Assembly: GCF_900169565.1 (NCBI RefSeq) | Contig: NZ_LT828648.1 | Span: forward strand, 3,632,501 to 3,696,500 | Source: Nitrospira japonica | GTDB lineage: Bacteria > Nitrospirota > Nitrospiria > Nitrospirales > Nitrospiraceae | DNA: 64,000 nt | Reading direction: 5' to 3' | Part shown: one piece after another, positions 8,680 to 17,427 of the stretch | How the letters are laid out: each line of letters opens with the position of its first letter | Numbering within the stretch: position 1 is the first letter of the stretch | Translations under genes and position numbers: made by a program | Notes under the pieces: generated by a model | Told to the model about the DNA's origin: nothing | The model's database searches: none | The model's input: the letters and a program-made list of their open reading frames with translations, nothing else

Positions 8680-9624
8680 CTAGCTTCGGCCATTGGTATG
8701 AAAAATCTTATGCCAGAGCCACCTTCGCTCGAGCGCATTTCTCTCCGCCGTCGTAATGACGTGTGAACCTCTGACATGGCGGACATAATCGAGCAGTGTC
8801 CGGACCGGGACGAACCACCCGTTCATGCGGCTGATGCGTTCCAGAAGAAATTTGAATCGGCTGTTCAGTTCGCCATTGACAAAAAAGCCCGAGGCCAGAT
8901 GCGTATACATGATGCAGGCGCCCCCTTCCAGGGCCAATCTGTCTTGATTGGACTCGCACAATGTTTCGGTGAAGGAGTCAACTCCGCGCCCTTCCGAGGC
9001 GGCAAACCAATAATTCACGTAAGGCCGCAGGGCATCATGATAAGGCATGACAGGACATGCCTTTAGCGTGTTGATATCATCCAAGGTGAAGTTGCGAACA
9101 TATCTGATGTTGTCTTTGCAGAGATCGCCCCAAAACAGAGGGCTTGTTTCAATATGGCCTTCAAACGTCTGGCTTTGACCGTTCGGACGCAGATGAAGCA
9201 AGTCATAAATGACTCGCTGAATTCCCGATAAGCGGGCACGCCCCCAATATATGCCCTCATAGCATCCGGTATGATTGGCGAAAGAATTGGGATAGTGGTT
9301 GAACAAGCGACGAAACGTCTCAAGGCCTCGCCGCGTCTCCTCTCGTACGGACGTATGATAGGTGACATTGTGGAGCGCGATCTCAAAGCCGTCGTCCTGC
9401 AGGTCCTGCATCCATCGGAGATAAGGCTGATCCTCGCACGTAGTGCCGCCTATCCGAGGCGTGCAGTTGCCTTTGATGGGCCAGACGGCCTTTGTAGTAC
9501 GCAGCCCCAGGTCTCCTATGAAAGAATAGAGCGCCGCTACGTTTTCGACGGTGTCACAATCGGGATCGTCGAAAATCGTGAAGGCAAAGTCTTTTCCGTC
9601 AGGCCACACTATCCTTTGAGGCAT
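8680..9624 (-). CDS. NodB-like polysaccharide deacetylase family protein
   Basis: The protein has 314 residues with a divergent carbohydrate-esterase-4 (NodB) fold. The start of the catalytic barrel shows FTIFDDPDCDT (residues 15-25, metal-binding Asp candidates) and later ALHNVTYH with His candidates. There is no signal peptide, as in many exosortase-locus deacetylases. It probably removes N- or O-acetyl groups from a sugar or lipid-linked intermediate. It is about 25 bp from the start of the FemAB-like gene, so co-transcription is likely. The substrate is unknown. The 137 bp upstream show no gene. Confidence 0.72.
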   Translation of the reverse strand: MPQRIVWPDGKDFAFTIFDDPDCDTVENVAALYSFIGDLGLRTTKAVWPIKGNCTPRIGGTTCEDQPYLRWMQDLQDDGFEIALHNVTYHTSVREETRRGLETFRRLFNHYPNSFANHTGCYEGIYWGRARLSGIQRVIYDLLHLRPNGQSQTFEGHIETSPLFWGDLCKDNIRYVRNFTLDDINTLKACPVMPYHDALRPYVNYWFAASEGRGVDSFTETLCESNQDRLALEGGACIMYTHLASGFFVNGELNSRFKFLLERISRMNGWFVPVRTLLDYVRHVRGSHVITTAERNALERRWLWHKIFHTNGRS

Positions 9625-9761
9625 CGTTGCCCGTGGTCACGCATACGATATCGGATCCGCAGTTGAGCACATCACGACTGTTTCGCCGGATGATTTTCTG
9701 ATGTCGTGCCAAGTCAGGGCAGTCTATGCTCGGTAGGGATAGGCGTCAGAGGGGACGGTTC

Positions 9762-11087
9762 TCAAGGAAATACATACTCATAGGCACCGATATCGTGCTG
9801 CGCACCCTGAGGTCGGCGAACTCTGGCAAAATCATCTGTCACCTCGCTCAATGATGTACCCGTGTCAATCGCAGGACTTCCTTGTTGCAGAGAAAAATCA
9901 TGTGAGGCCGCATTTTTGAACTTTGGATCGATCAATAAGTTGGTTAGCAAGACCATCCCTTTGTCCGTTCCATCACTGGAAATGTTGGTTGGATTTTGAT
10001 AGACGATGTTGTTTGTGATCGCGGTATCTGTTGGAGCGTTGCTGAGCAGAATGCCAAACCGTCCATTGTTAACGATCGTATTGTTATACACTTTGGCCCC
10101 GGTCAGGCTTCCGTTCGCTGCATCGATGTTGATGCCTGCGATCTCGTTCGCATAGCTGATATTGTTGTAGAGGATATTCCCATTCCCTCCTCGCAGGACC
10201 GCAAAGCCGATGTAGTTGTTGTACGCGATGTTGTTATAAATCTGATTCCCCGTTCCAGAACTGGTGAAAAAACCGGCTGACCATCGATCGGGGTCGAGGT
10301 CCTTGCTATTGTCGTGGAAGATGCTGTTGCGAACTACATTATTGAACACGTTCCCGCTGGGCGTGTCATAGAATTTTCCGCCGTTGCCCGCATTGTTGTA
10401 CACCTCGCACCCATCGATCAAATTACTGTCGGTCGTGATATAGAACCCGTGGAAGTTGTCGTCGGGGACGCCGTTGGTATAGCCATTGTCGTGCACTTTG
10501 AGGTTGATAAATTCATTAAATCGAGTCGCCCCGTTGGAATTGAACGACAAGATGACGCCATTGGACTTTCCATTCTTGATTTCACCGTTGGCGAATCGCA
10601 CGTGGTGCGCGCCCCCGTTGAGGCCAATGACATCGCTCTCCGCATTGGACCCGTCGAAGATAATGCCGTCAAAGATCACATACTGGATGTAGGGATGAGC
10701 AAGATTGACTACCGCCGGGCCAGCTCCGGGTCGCATCGTCACAACCTGGCCAGGTACGGCCGCAATCATGACCGGCTTGTTCCAGGAACTCCCGCTAGGA
10801 ATAGTACTCTCATTGCTATCGAGTCTCTCTGCGTACGTTCCACCTGCGATGTAGAGTGTATCGCCAGAAGTCAATACACTGATTCCATGGCGAATTGTCT
10901 GGAAAGGACTCGTCCGTTCTCCTGAGTTTGAATCATTTCCCGTTGTAGCGACATAGTAGACTGAGCCGTTGGATTGACTAACGGATTGGGATGAGTCGGA
11001 CGGTGCGCAACCTCCCAGGTAGACGATCGCGAGGATGATCACTCGGGCGACGGCATGATCGCAGACTATCCTCAGGGTTGCAGTCAT
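9762..11087 (-). CDS. Parallel beta-helix lipoprotein (minus-strand paralogue)
   Basis: The protein has 441 residues with a lipoprotein signal (YLGGC, Cys27). It then has YYVATTGNDSNSG, DTLYIAGGTY and a long series of right-handed beta-helix coils rich in Asn (YNNIAYNNYIGF, VYNNTIVNNG), ending PAIDTG and DIGAYEY. This fold is typical of polysaccharide lyases, epimerases and surface glycan-binding proteins; no catalytic residues can be named with confidence. It is exported and likely anchored by lipid. The central coding part is nearly identical, in inverted orientation, to the plus-strand gene beginning at 13911; only the export signals and termini clearly differ. Confidence 0.85.
   Translation of the reverse strand: MTATLRIVCDHAVARVIILAIVYLGGCAPSDSSQSVSQSNGSVYYVATTGNDSNSGERTSPFQTIRHGISVLTSGDTLYIAGGTYAERLDSNESTIPSGSSWNKPVMIAAVPGQVVTMRPGAGPAVVNLAHPYIQYVIFDGIIFDGSNAESDVIGLNGGAHHVRFANGEIKNGKSNGVILSFNSNGATRFNEFINLKVHDNGYTNGVPDDNFHGFYITTDSNLIDGCEVYNNAGNGGKFYDTPSGNVFNNVVRNSIFHDNSKDLDPDRWSAGFFTSSGTGNQIYNNIAYNNYIGFAVLRGGNGNILYNNISYANEIAGINIDAANGSLTGAKVYNNTIVNNGRFGILLSNAPTDTAITNNIVYQNPTNISSDGTDKGMVLLTNLLIDPKFKNAASHDFSLQQGSPAIDTGTSLSEVTDDFARVRRPQGAQHDIGAYEYVFP
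9982..10426. repeat. Inverted repeat, left copy (445 bp, 1 mismatch)
   Basis: Aligned by eye with the reverse complement of 14641-15085: the two differ at a single base (A versus G in a Gly codon). Outside this tract similarity continues without gaps to about 10860 on one side and past 9930 on the other, but with many more differences. That boundary is what a recent gene-conversion tract would leave. Confidence 0.95.
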
Positions 11088-11137
11088 CCGAGCCCAAAAG
11101 GGATCATTTCAACGCAAGGGGCATGGGGGAGGATGAA

Positions 11138-12043
11138 TCAAGAAAGTCCAGAAGTCCGTTTACGGATTGAGCCTCGATTGACACTAGGAAGCTCGAACTC
11201 AGGCCAAACTTGGGAAGCGAGCATATCCTGCATACGCTGTCCTCCAAATTCATGCACAAATGAGTTGAAGCGCCGTTCAAAATATCTCCGGCCTGCTCCT
11301 TGGTGCCATCGGACACTCAACGGAAGCGAGATCGGAATCTCCTCAAGTTCCCATACGTCGAACTCATAGGGATGGCAGTAAAAGACGAACGGAGCAGTCT
11401 TCATCACCTGCCGCGCCAGCGAACGAGTCAGAAACCCGGGCAGCAGTCGATGGTATCCCCCGCCGCCGACAGGCCAGTTTTTCCCTAACATCTGAAACGT
11501 CGCCAATGGAGCCTCTTGAATGGTACGACCGTTCGCCAGCTTCACACGCACCGGCGCACCTGGCCAATCAGGAATTCCATACCGGACGACTCGAACCGGC
11601 ACAACACTGGAATCGTACTGAAAGCCTGCTTCCGCCAGTGCATCAAATGCCCATAGAGTGTTTTCGACTATCGAAAAGTCCGGAGCGCGATATCCCACTA
11701 CAGGCTCTCCGGTAATCTGCTCCAACAGATCCTTTGACCGCCGAACATCCGCCAGAAACTCGTCTGGTGACAACTGCGCAATCTCCATATGTCCATATCC
11801 ATGGCACGCCACTTCGTGCCCATCGGCTTGGATTTCCTTGACAAGATAGGGAAAACGTTCGGCGAGTTTGCCAAGTATAAACATCGTTGCCCGCACGTTC
11901 GCGTTACGAAGAATCCGGAGCACACGCCGCGTATTGCCCACAGCCCGGTCCGTAATCGGAAGATCACGATTCCAGGTCGATTGCGGCCAGTCCTCGACGT
12001 CGATCGAGATGACCGGAGGCCCGCAGGTCAAGGTTTTACGCAT
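11138..12043 (-). CDS. Exosortase-locus polysaccharide deacetylase (NodB + DUF3473)
   Basis: The protein has 301 residues from the chosen ATG (MRKTLTC). Motifs are ISIDVEDW (catalytic and metal Asp), HGYGHMEIAQ, YRAPDFSI and a late HPYEFD, the pattern of the PEP-CTERM-locus subfamily of polysaccharide deacetylases. There is no signal peptide, so action on a cytoplasmic lipid-linked or nucleotide-linked substrate is likely. The frame is open further upstream, but that part lies inside the methyltransferase gene; the chosen start overlaps it by 16 bases. It is the last gene of a tightly overlapping three-gene set with a GT2 and a methyltransferase. Confidence 0.88.
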   Translation of the reverse strand: MRKTLTCGPPVISIDVEDWPQSTWNRDLPITDRAVGNTRRVLRILRNANVRATMFILGKLAERFPYLVKEIQADGHEVACHGYGHMEIAQLSPDEFLADVRRSKDLLEQITGEPVVGYRAPDFSIVENTLWAFDALAEAGFQYDSSVVPVRVVRYGIPDWPGAPVRVKLANGRTIQEAPLATFQMLGKNWPVGGGGYHRLLPGFLTRSLARQVMKTAPFVFYCHPYEFDVWELEEIPISLPLSVRWHQGAGRRYFERRFNSFVHEFGGQRMQDMLASQVWPEFELPSVNRGSIRKRTSGLS

Positions 12044-12684
12044 ACGTGGTAATCCATGCCGGCGCCCGGAATTTTTCTCACTTCCACGGAACGGAATCCT
12101 GCGGCCTTGCAGAGCCTCTCGATGTCCGATTCGGTATAGAAGTAGACGGGGCACCGTCTGAGACGGTAACGCACTCTCCTAAACGGCGTGCGAAACCAAT
12201 GTTTGCTAGGAAAGGAGATAACGGCTGACCGTCTAACAACCGGTTTTAGTGCGGTTAAAAAGGAAGCGGCATCCTCGACATAGTCCATCACGCCCATGAC
12301 AATCGCGTGATCATGAGGTGTCACTGGTGCTCCGGGAAATTTGTCCTCTACCAAAATGCATCGTTCGTCGGCAAACCCACTGTTTCGAACACGAAGACGT
12401 CCAAGAGTCAGCATGTTTGGCGCCGGATCTATGCCCGTCACCAGGGAAGCGCCACGCTTGAGCGCCTCAGTGATGTAGGGTCCTGATCCACATCCGATAT
12501 CCACAATGGATTGCCCTCGTATGTTATCGAGAGCATCAAAAGTGAGTGTGTATCGTATGAACATGTCGCTTCGGAAGGTGCAGTCGACCCAGCGCATGAA
12601 TGCATTGCGCTTTTCATCGTAAATCGTATCGAACGTGTCCGCGAAGCCGTTAAAGAAGGTCGCAGCACTAGGTTCTTGACGCAT
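12028..12684 (-). CDS. Class I SAM-dependent methyltransferase
   Basis: The protein has 218 residues. The SAM-binding motif I is VDIGCGSGPYITEA, followed by TGIDPAPNML and a motif around VMGVMDYVEDAASFL. Its N-terminus (FFNGFADTFDTIYDEK) is typical of Methyltransf_11/25-type enzymes in glycan clusters. It presumably methylates a sugar or lipid-linked sugar; the acceptor is unknown. AAAGGAGA precedes the ATG, which lies inside the end of the upstream GT2 gene (17-base overlap). Confidence 0.88.
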   Translation of the reverse strand: MRQEPSAATFFNGFADTFDTIYDEKRNAFMRWVDCTFRSDMFIRYTLTFDALDNIRGQSIVDIGCGSGPYITEALKRGASLVTGIDPAPNMLTLGRLRVRNSGFADERCILVEDKFPGAPVTPHDHAIVMGVMDYVEDAASFLTALKPVVRRSAVISFPSKHWFRTPFRRVRYRLRRCPVYFYTESDIERLCKAAGFRSVEVRKIPGAGMDYHVCVKP

Positions 12685-13711
12685 GACATTCTCCTTTCAT
12701 GTGAGACGGGGACGAAACCACGGGGCGACGGCTGCTCACAGCCGCCCAGGTAAAACCGGTGGCATAAGCCGTATGTATGATCGAAGCGGCGACTGGCACG
12801 AGAAGGCCGATCCTCCACCCACTCGTTCGCACTAGACCCACACCTACTGCGGTAAGGATTCCTCCGTAGATAAAGGGCAGAAACGCTGCGGTCAGCCGCC
12901 ACCAACTAGGGAGCAGAAGTCCTCCAACCAAAGTTATGCAGGAGAGCAACAGAAAACACGGAGGAACAATCTGCCGAAAAGCCGATGGAAGACGGTGTTT
13001 TCTTAGCACCGCCACACGCCAATAACCATATTGGAAATATTGTCGGAATAGCTCAGACGGCGTTTCCCGCACGAAGTAAGTACATTGCGCTTTGGGTGAA
13101 ATGAAGACTTTTTCTCCATGCAACGCGACACGATAGTTGAGCTCATCATCCTGATTGCGAATTAAACTCGGATCATACAGCCCGATCTTGTCAAAGACGG
13201 CCTTACGAAACATGGGAAAACAGGCGCCCTCTGCATATCCCTCGTAGTTGGGATATCTGTGTTTTGCATTACCGATCCCAACGGGGTGCGCCATGACCGC
13301 AGCGACGGCACGCCCAAATAGTCCCCGCCCCTTGCTGATAATCGGTCCTCCAACGCAACAGGCCTCGGGATGGGCGGCTAGAAGTTCGGTGCAGGTACGC
13401 ACGTATGTGGGCGCATACTCCGTATGGGCACCCAAGATGGCGACATGCTGACCACGAGCTGCCTCAATACCGATGTTGAACGCGCAGGGTGTAGAACGGG
13501 AGGGATTGTCGACGACTCGGAGGTTGGTATTAGGCTTCGCGAGTCGCGCAAGGATTTCCCGAGTTCCGTCATCAGACATTCCATCGACGACCACCACCTC
13601 GAAATCCGTGGGCGGGAAATCTTGAGCAAGTATCGAGCGTATGCAAAGCTCTATGTACCGGCTCTCATTCCTACAAGGAACGATGATTGACACTAAAGGC
13701 ATTGTATTCAC
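12668..13711 (-). CDS. Family 2 glycosyltransferase with C-terminal membrane helices
   Basis: The protein has 347 residues. It begins VSIIVPCRNESRYIELC, with VVVDGMSDDGT for nucleotide binding and a later ILGAHTEY segment in place of the usual DxD (LGAHTEYAP is common in exosortase-locus GT2s), followed by RNQDDELNYR. The C-terminal 100 residues hold about three membrane helices, anchoring it at the inner membrane, where it would add a sugar to a lipid-linked chain. It is first in the three-gene cassette that sits between the inverted beta-helix genes. Confidence 0.9.
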   Translation of the reverse strand: MNTMPLVSIIVPCRNESRYIELCIRSILAQDFPPTDFEVVVVDGMSDDGTREILARLAKPNTNLRVVDNPSRSTPCAFNIGIEAARGQHVAILGAHTEYAPTYVRTCTELLAAHPEACCVGGPIISKGRGLFGRAVAAVMAHPVGIGNAKHRYPNYEGYAEGACFPMFRKAVFDKIGLYDPSLIRNQDDELNYRVALHGEKVFISPKAQCTYFVRETPSELFRQYFQYGYWRVAVLRKHRLPSAFRQIVPPCFLLLSCITLVGGLLLPSWWRLTAAFLPFIYGGILTAVGVGLVRTSGWRIGLLVPVAASIIHTAYATGFTWAAVSSRRPVVSSPSHMKGECHASRT

Positions 13712-13800
13712 AGCAATTTTCGGTATGCTGAGTCGTACAGAGTGTAGGTAATTTGCAACAATGCGCTGTTAAGGTTCAGGCTCGGATCGTGGCTTCCCCC

Positions 13801-13817
13801 ATAGCAATTGCTATAAT
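13801..13817 (+). promoter_or_regulatory. Palindrome merged with a TATAAT box upstream of the plus-strand beta-helix gene
   Basis: ATAGCAATTGCTAT (13801-13814) is a perfect 14-bp palindrome whose end is part of a perfect -10 hexamer TATAAT (13812-13817). No good -35 box lies 16-18 bp upstream, so the promoter may need an activator, or the palindrome may be an operator covering the -10 region. The start codon is about 95 bp downstream. Confidence 0.4.
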
Positions 13818-13862
13818 ACCCAAAGAGAGGATGTGGCATTGATTTTGCTCCTGAATCGACAG

Positions 13863-13878
13863 GGCTAGCCCCCTAGCC
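13863..13878 (+). promoter_or_regulatory. Small leader hairpin before the plus-strand beta-helix gene
   Basis: GGCTAG-CCCC-CTAGCC forms a perfect 6-bp stem with a 4-nt loop in the presumed 5' leader, 22 bp before the ribosome-binding site. It could affect mRNA stability or translation; function is not known. Confidence 0.3.
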
Positions 13879-13910
13879 GATCTCGTGGTTATGGACTACA
13901 GGAGTACGAT

Positions 13911-15356
13911 ATGCACAACCCATCCTTCACGAATGAACCATGTTCGCACCGCGCCAGATACTTTCAAATGAATGTGACGCCTTGGCTTGAAGAGTCGAAG
14001 AGAAGTCACCTCACACGGATCGCCAGGCTCGGCTGCATTCGTGTGTTTGTCTTGGGGGTTACTTTGTTCGCCGGAACAATCGCTGAGGCAGCAACCTATT
14101 ACGTAGCGACCAATGGCAGCGACAGCCGTACGTGCGGTGTTGCGACCAATGCCTCCAATGCAAAGCGTACAATTGGGAGCGCGGTTGGCTGTCTTATGCC
14201 TGGCGATACGCTCTACATTGCCGGCGGAACCTATGTTGAGAGACTCGATAGCAACTCAATGACGATTCCGGCAGGGACATCATGGACACAAGCAGTCAAA
14301 ATTGCGGCTTCACCTGGCCAAGTTGTGACGATGCGACCCGGAGCTGGCCCGGCGGTAGTCAATCTTGCTCATCCCTACATCCAGTACGTGATCTTTGACG
14401 GCATTATCTTTGACGGCTCTAATACCGGAAGCGATGTCATTGGTCTTAACGGGGGCGCGCACCACGTGCGATTCGCCAACAGTGAAATCAAGAATGGCAG
14501 GTACAATGGCATCATTTTGTCCTTCAATTATAATGGAGCGGCGCGATTCAATGAATTTATCAACCTCAAAGTGCACGACAATGGCTATACCAACGGCGTC
14601 CCCGACGACTACTTCCACGGGTTCTATATCACGACCGACAGTAATTTGATCGATGGGTGCGAGGTGTACAACAATGCGGGCAACGGCGGAAAATTCTATG
14701 ACACGCCCAGCGGGAACGTGTTCAATAATGTAGTTCGCAACAGCATCTTCCACGACAATAGCAAGGACCTCGACCCCGATCGATGGTCAGCCGGTTTTTT
14801 CACCAGTTCTGGAACGGGGAATCAGATTTATAACAACATCGCGTACAACAACTACATCGGCTTTGCGGTCCTGCGGGGAGGGAATGGGAATATCCTCTAC
14901 AACAATATCAGCTATGCGAACGAGATCGCAGGCATCAACATCGATGCAGCGAACGGAAGCCTGACCGGGGCCAAAGTGTATAACAATACGATCGTTAACA
15001 ATGGACGGTTTGGCATTCTGCTCAGCAACGCTCCAACAGATACCGCGATCACAAACAACATCGTCTATCAAAATCCAACCAACATATATAGCGATGGAAC
15101 CGATAAGAGGACCGTTTTAAAGACAAATCTATTAGTCGACCCAAAATTTAAGAATGCTGCAGCCAGAAATTTTTCCCTACAGACAGGCAGCCCTGCGATT
15201 GATGCAGGCACTGCATTGAGCGAGGTGACAACCGATTTCTCGAAAGTTCAAAGGCCGCAAGGTTCCAGCTACGATATCGGAGCATTTGAAGGTGGTGATG
15301 GCCCCACGGCCGATACAACCCCTCCTCTTCCTCCCACCAACGTACAATTGTTCTAG
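13911..15356 (+). CDS. Secreted parallel beta-helix protein (plus-strand paralogue)
   Basis: The protein has 481 residues. An extended N-terminus leads into a Sec signal (FVLGVTLFAGTIAEA, cut before ATYYVATNG), not a lipobox, so unlike its twin it should be released or surface-associated. Then come DTLYIAGGTY and the same Asn-rich beta-helix repeats as the minus-strand paralogue. It ends with a Pro/Thr linker (DTTPPLPPTNVQLF), which resembles the start of a fibronectin-type domain cut short. GGAG before the first ATG supports this start. It is the only plus-strand gene within about 49 kb, with its own leader and palindromes. Confidence 0.85.
   Translation: MHNPSFTNEPCSHRARYFQMNVTPWLEESKRSHLTRIARLGCIRVFVLGVTLFAGTIAEAATYYVATNGSDSRTCGVATNASNAKRTIGSAVGCLMPGDTLYIAGGTYVERLDSNSMTIPAGTSWTQAVKIAASPGQVVTMRPGAGPAVVNLAHPYIQYVIFDGIIFDGSNTGSDVIGLNGGAHHVRFANSEIKNGRYNGIILSFNYNGAARFNEFINLKVHDNGYTNGVPDDYFHGFYITTDSNLIDGCEVYNNAGNGGKFYDTPSGNVFNNVVRNSIFHDNSKDLDPDRWSAGFFTSSGTGNQIYNNIAYNNYIGFAVLRGGNGNILYNNISYANEIAGINIDAANGSLTGAKVYNNTIVNNGRFGILLSNAPTDTAITNNIVYQNPTNIYSDGTDKRTVLKTNLLVDPKFKNAAARNFSLQTGSPAIDAGTALSEVTTDFSKVQRPQGSSYDIGAFEGGDGPTADTTPPLPPTNVQLF
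14641..15085. repeat. Inverted repeat, right copy (445 bp, 1 mismatch)
   Basis: Partner of the left copy at 9982-10426 in opposite orientation. Paired positions add up to 25067 throughout and also in the more diverged flanks (checked near 14211 and 15138), so the whole similar region of about 1.1 kb is gap-free. Confidence 0.95.
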
Positions 15357-15404
15357 AAAACCATAACCGCATAGTGGGGCCCCATGCGTCAGTGAGGATG
15401 TTAT

Positions 15405-15420
15405 ACGCTGACGTCAGCGT
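15405..15420 (+). terminator. 16-bp perfect palindrome after the beta-helix gene
   Basis: ACGCTGACGTCAGCGT reads the same on both strands and sits 49 bp after the stop codon of the plus-strand beta-helix gene, between it and a convergent methyltransferase. It is followed by TTAAAT rather than a full T-run, so it may be a weak bidirectional terminator or a protein-binding site. Confidence 0.4.
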
Positions 15421-15486
15421 TAAATCTCTCACACTGACGGATGTAATTCGCAGCGATTCTCCCAGCTACTTCTATAGACACTACAA

Positions 15487-16203
15487 TCATTTCGACACGC
15501 AATATTGGAAGCTTGTCCAATTTGCCCCGACTGTGGAGTCTTCTCGGACATCAATAAGAGTTCCACCCGCTTGCTCAACAATACTCACAACTTCAAATCT
15601 TGTCATGGAATGGACTTCGAATCCGTATTTTGCTCGACGGTATCGGTTCACCCAGCTAGGGGGAATGATGCGAAATGCAAAGCCTTTGACTGTTGTCGCA
15701 GGTTCCGCTGGCAACTGGAAGATTAGTGCACCTCCTGGTGCTAACACGCGCAGAAATTCCTTGAGGTAGTTTTTAGCAAACGCTGGTTCCATGAGGTACA
15801 ATGTTCCCATGCTGCATATGTAATCGATGCTGCCCGTTTCAAATCCACGCAAATCGTTGGTCAAATTAAGCAGATACTGACACTTGGATCCATGGCGGTT
15901 GTGAGCTTTTGCAATATTAATGATTGACGGAGCAATATCGATTCCGAACACCTGATCAAAATACTTGGCCAATGCCTGGGTAGATCTACCCAGGCCGCAG
16001 CCAAAGTCCAGCGCTCTGTTATGGTTCAGTTTGATGCCGAGGCTAGAAATATACATGATCAGGTGGTCAGTCTCGCTCAGCCCAAACGAAAAATATTCAT
16101 CGAGTTTCGACAGGCGTCCTCTGAGGCTTGCTGGGAGCATCGCAAGCAGAGGTTCTGTTTTTCCCAGTCTGTCCATACTGGACTGCATTTCCTGAAGATC
16201 CAT
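15487..16203 (-). CDS. Class I SAM-dependent methyltransferase
   Basis: The protein has 238 residues with motif I ALDFGCGLGRSTQALA, then VFGIDIAPSII and the acidic motif SIDYICSMGTLYL, followed by LRVLAPGGALIFQLP. It is a typical Methyltransf_11-like enzyme, probably modifying a sugar residue. AAGGAG lies 6 nt before the ATG. Its coding region is noticeably more AT-rich than that of genes right of 54 kb, as for the next two genes upstream. The acceptor is unknown. Confidence 0.87.
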   Translation of the reverse strand: MDLQEMQSSMDRLGKTEPLLAMLPASLRGRLSKLDEYFSFGLSETDHLIMYISSLGIKLNHNRALDFGCGLGRSTQALAKYFDQVFGIDIAPSIINIAKAHNRHGSKCQYLLNLTNDLRGFETGSIDYICSMGTLYLMEPAFAKNYLKEFLRVLAPGGALIFQLPAEPATTVKGFAFRIIPPSWVNRYRRAKYGFEVHSMTRFEVVSIVEQAGGTLIDVREDSTVGANWTSFQYCVSK

Positions 16204-16289
16204 TGTCTGCTCCTTGAAGTGGTGGTGTTCATCAATTACATGCTCTGATGAGCCTTTACCAGACCTACTAATGCCCAGACTTACTCACC

Positions 16290-17351
16290 CTATGATCGGT
16301 CGGCTTGGTATCTCACTAGAGTTCGAATGATCGGTTTGAGGACCTTCTCCGCTGCGCGTGTCGCTCGAGCCAAGAATGGACGATAGACTTTAGTCCGCGG
16401 TGCATGCCAACTCTGCTCCATTGGGCGAAACCCACGCTTGAATTGTTCAACGCCCGACGAGACAGTGTTAACAAGGTCGTATGTGGCGACACGTCGTTTC
16501 ATTGCTTCGAGAATTGCGTGCCAATGCAGAAATTCAGCTGGACGACGCTCACTGAATTCTCTGCGGAAAGCCCCTGCCAAATAATAAGCAGTTTGGCCTG
16601 TATACAGGATATAAATTGCGCCTACCAGAGTGTCCTTCCACCATGCTTGCATGAGACTAACCCCTCCTTTGGGTGCAAACCATTCCCAGGTTGACCGCAT
16701 GCTTGCGTAGGGACGAGCACTGTACCCCTTTTGCATTGCCTGCTGCGCAACCAATTCGTAGACTTTGTGAAACGTTGCCTCATCTGCGGTGGTTCTTAGT
16801 TCAAATTCACTGGAAAGTGATTTGCGAATGTATTGTCTTGTCCGAGGGCGGAACGTCATCAGTACTTCCGCTTCACTCTTTCCAGCAAGATCAACTGTGA
16901 CGGGAGTACTGCTAAAACGGTGGCTGCCGAACATCGGTGGGTCTGTAAACCCGATTTCATGAAGGCGTGAGAGTAGGACGGAATTCTCGGTCAATTCGTG
17001 TGGATAGACCTGGGCATAAATTGCTCGGCTTTCAACGCAAATCTCGTCGAGCCTAGCCATTAAGAGTGACCAGCTCTGTAATGACGGAATCGACGGCAAC
17101 GGTCCATGGGGGATGATAAAGATCCGCCATGGCAACCAGGGTAGTTTGGTGACCAAGAATCCGACTCCAGCACGAATCACCCCGTTAATCTCACACACCA
17201 AAACGTGAGGAGTAAATCCCATGCTTTGATAAGAATGCAGCCAACCGTATGTTTGAAAGAAATGAGCCCCAGGCAGGTCAAAGACGTATCTATCCCAAGC
17301 CGCGAAGTCTTTTTCGCTTGCGCACAGGCGAACAACGACTGTATCTGGCAT
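16290..17351 (-). CDS. FemAB-like aminoacyl/acyltransferase
   Basis: The protein has 353 residues with strong FemA/FemX character: HFFQTYGWLHSYQSMGF near the N-terminus, RPRTRQYIRKSLSSEFEL in the middle, KDTLVGAIYILYTGQTAYYLAGA, and VSSGVEQFKRGFRP near the end. Fem enzymes add amino acids from aminoacyl-tRNA to lipid-linked precursors; exosortase-locus relatives have unknown acceptors. It is followed at 85 bp by a methyltransferase and preceded by another GNAT-like gene, forming a decoration block. Confidence 0.82.
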   Translation of the reverse strand: MPDTVVVRLCASEKDFAAWDRYVFDLPGAHFFQTYGWLHSYQSMGFTPHVLVCEINGVIRAGVGFLVTKLPWLPWRIFIIPHGPLPSIPSLQSWSLLMARLDEICVESRAIYAQVYPHELTENSVLLSRLHEIGFTDPPMFGSHRFSSTPVTVDLAGKSEAEVLMTFRPRTRQYIRKSLSSEFELRTTADEATFHKVYELVAQQAMQKGYSARPYASMRSTWEWFAPKGGVSLMQAWWKDTLVGAIYILYTGQTAYYLAGAFRREFSERRPAEFLHWHAILEAMKRRVATYDLVNTVSSGVEQFKRGFRPMEQSWHAPRTKVYRPFLARATRAAEKVLKPIIRTLVRYQADRS

Positions 17352-17427
17352 GTTTCTATGAGTGACAACGAGCAGTATCAGAGGCGTCTTGTTACGAGTA
17401 CTTCACGGCACTTGTATTTGAACTTGC

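Noticed and set aside
10314-10925. 203-residue plus-strand frame, and its counterpart at 14310-14753 on the minus strand
   Set aside because: These are the same antisense shadow of the beta-helix repeat seen at both copies; repetition reflects the inverted repeat, not a gene.
13789-13811. Possible sigma-54 promoter (TGGC...TTGC) before the plus-strand beta-helix gene
   Set aside because: The GG-to-GC spacing is 11 or 17 instead of 10, so it does not fit a -24/-12 promoter.
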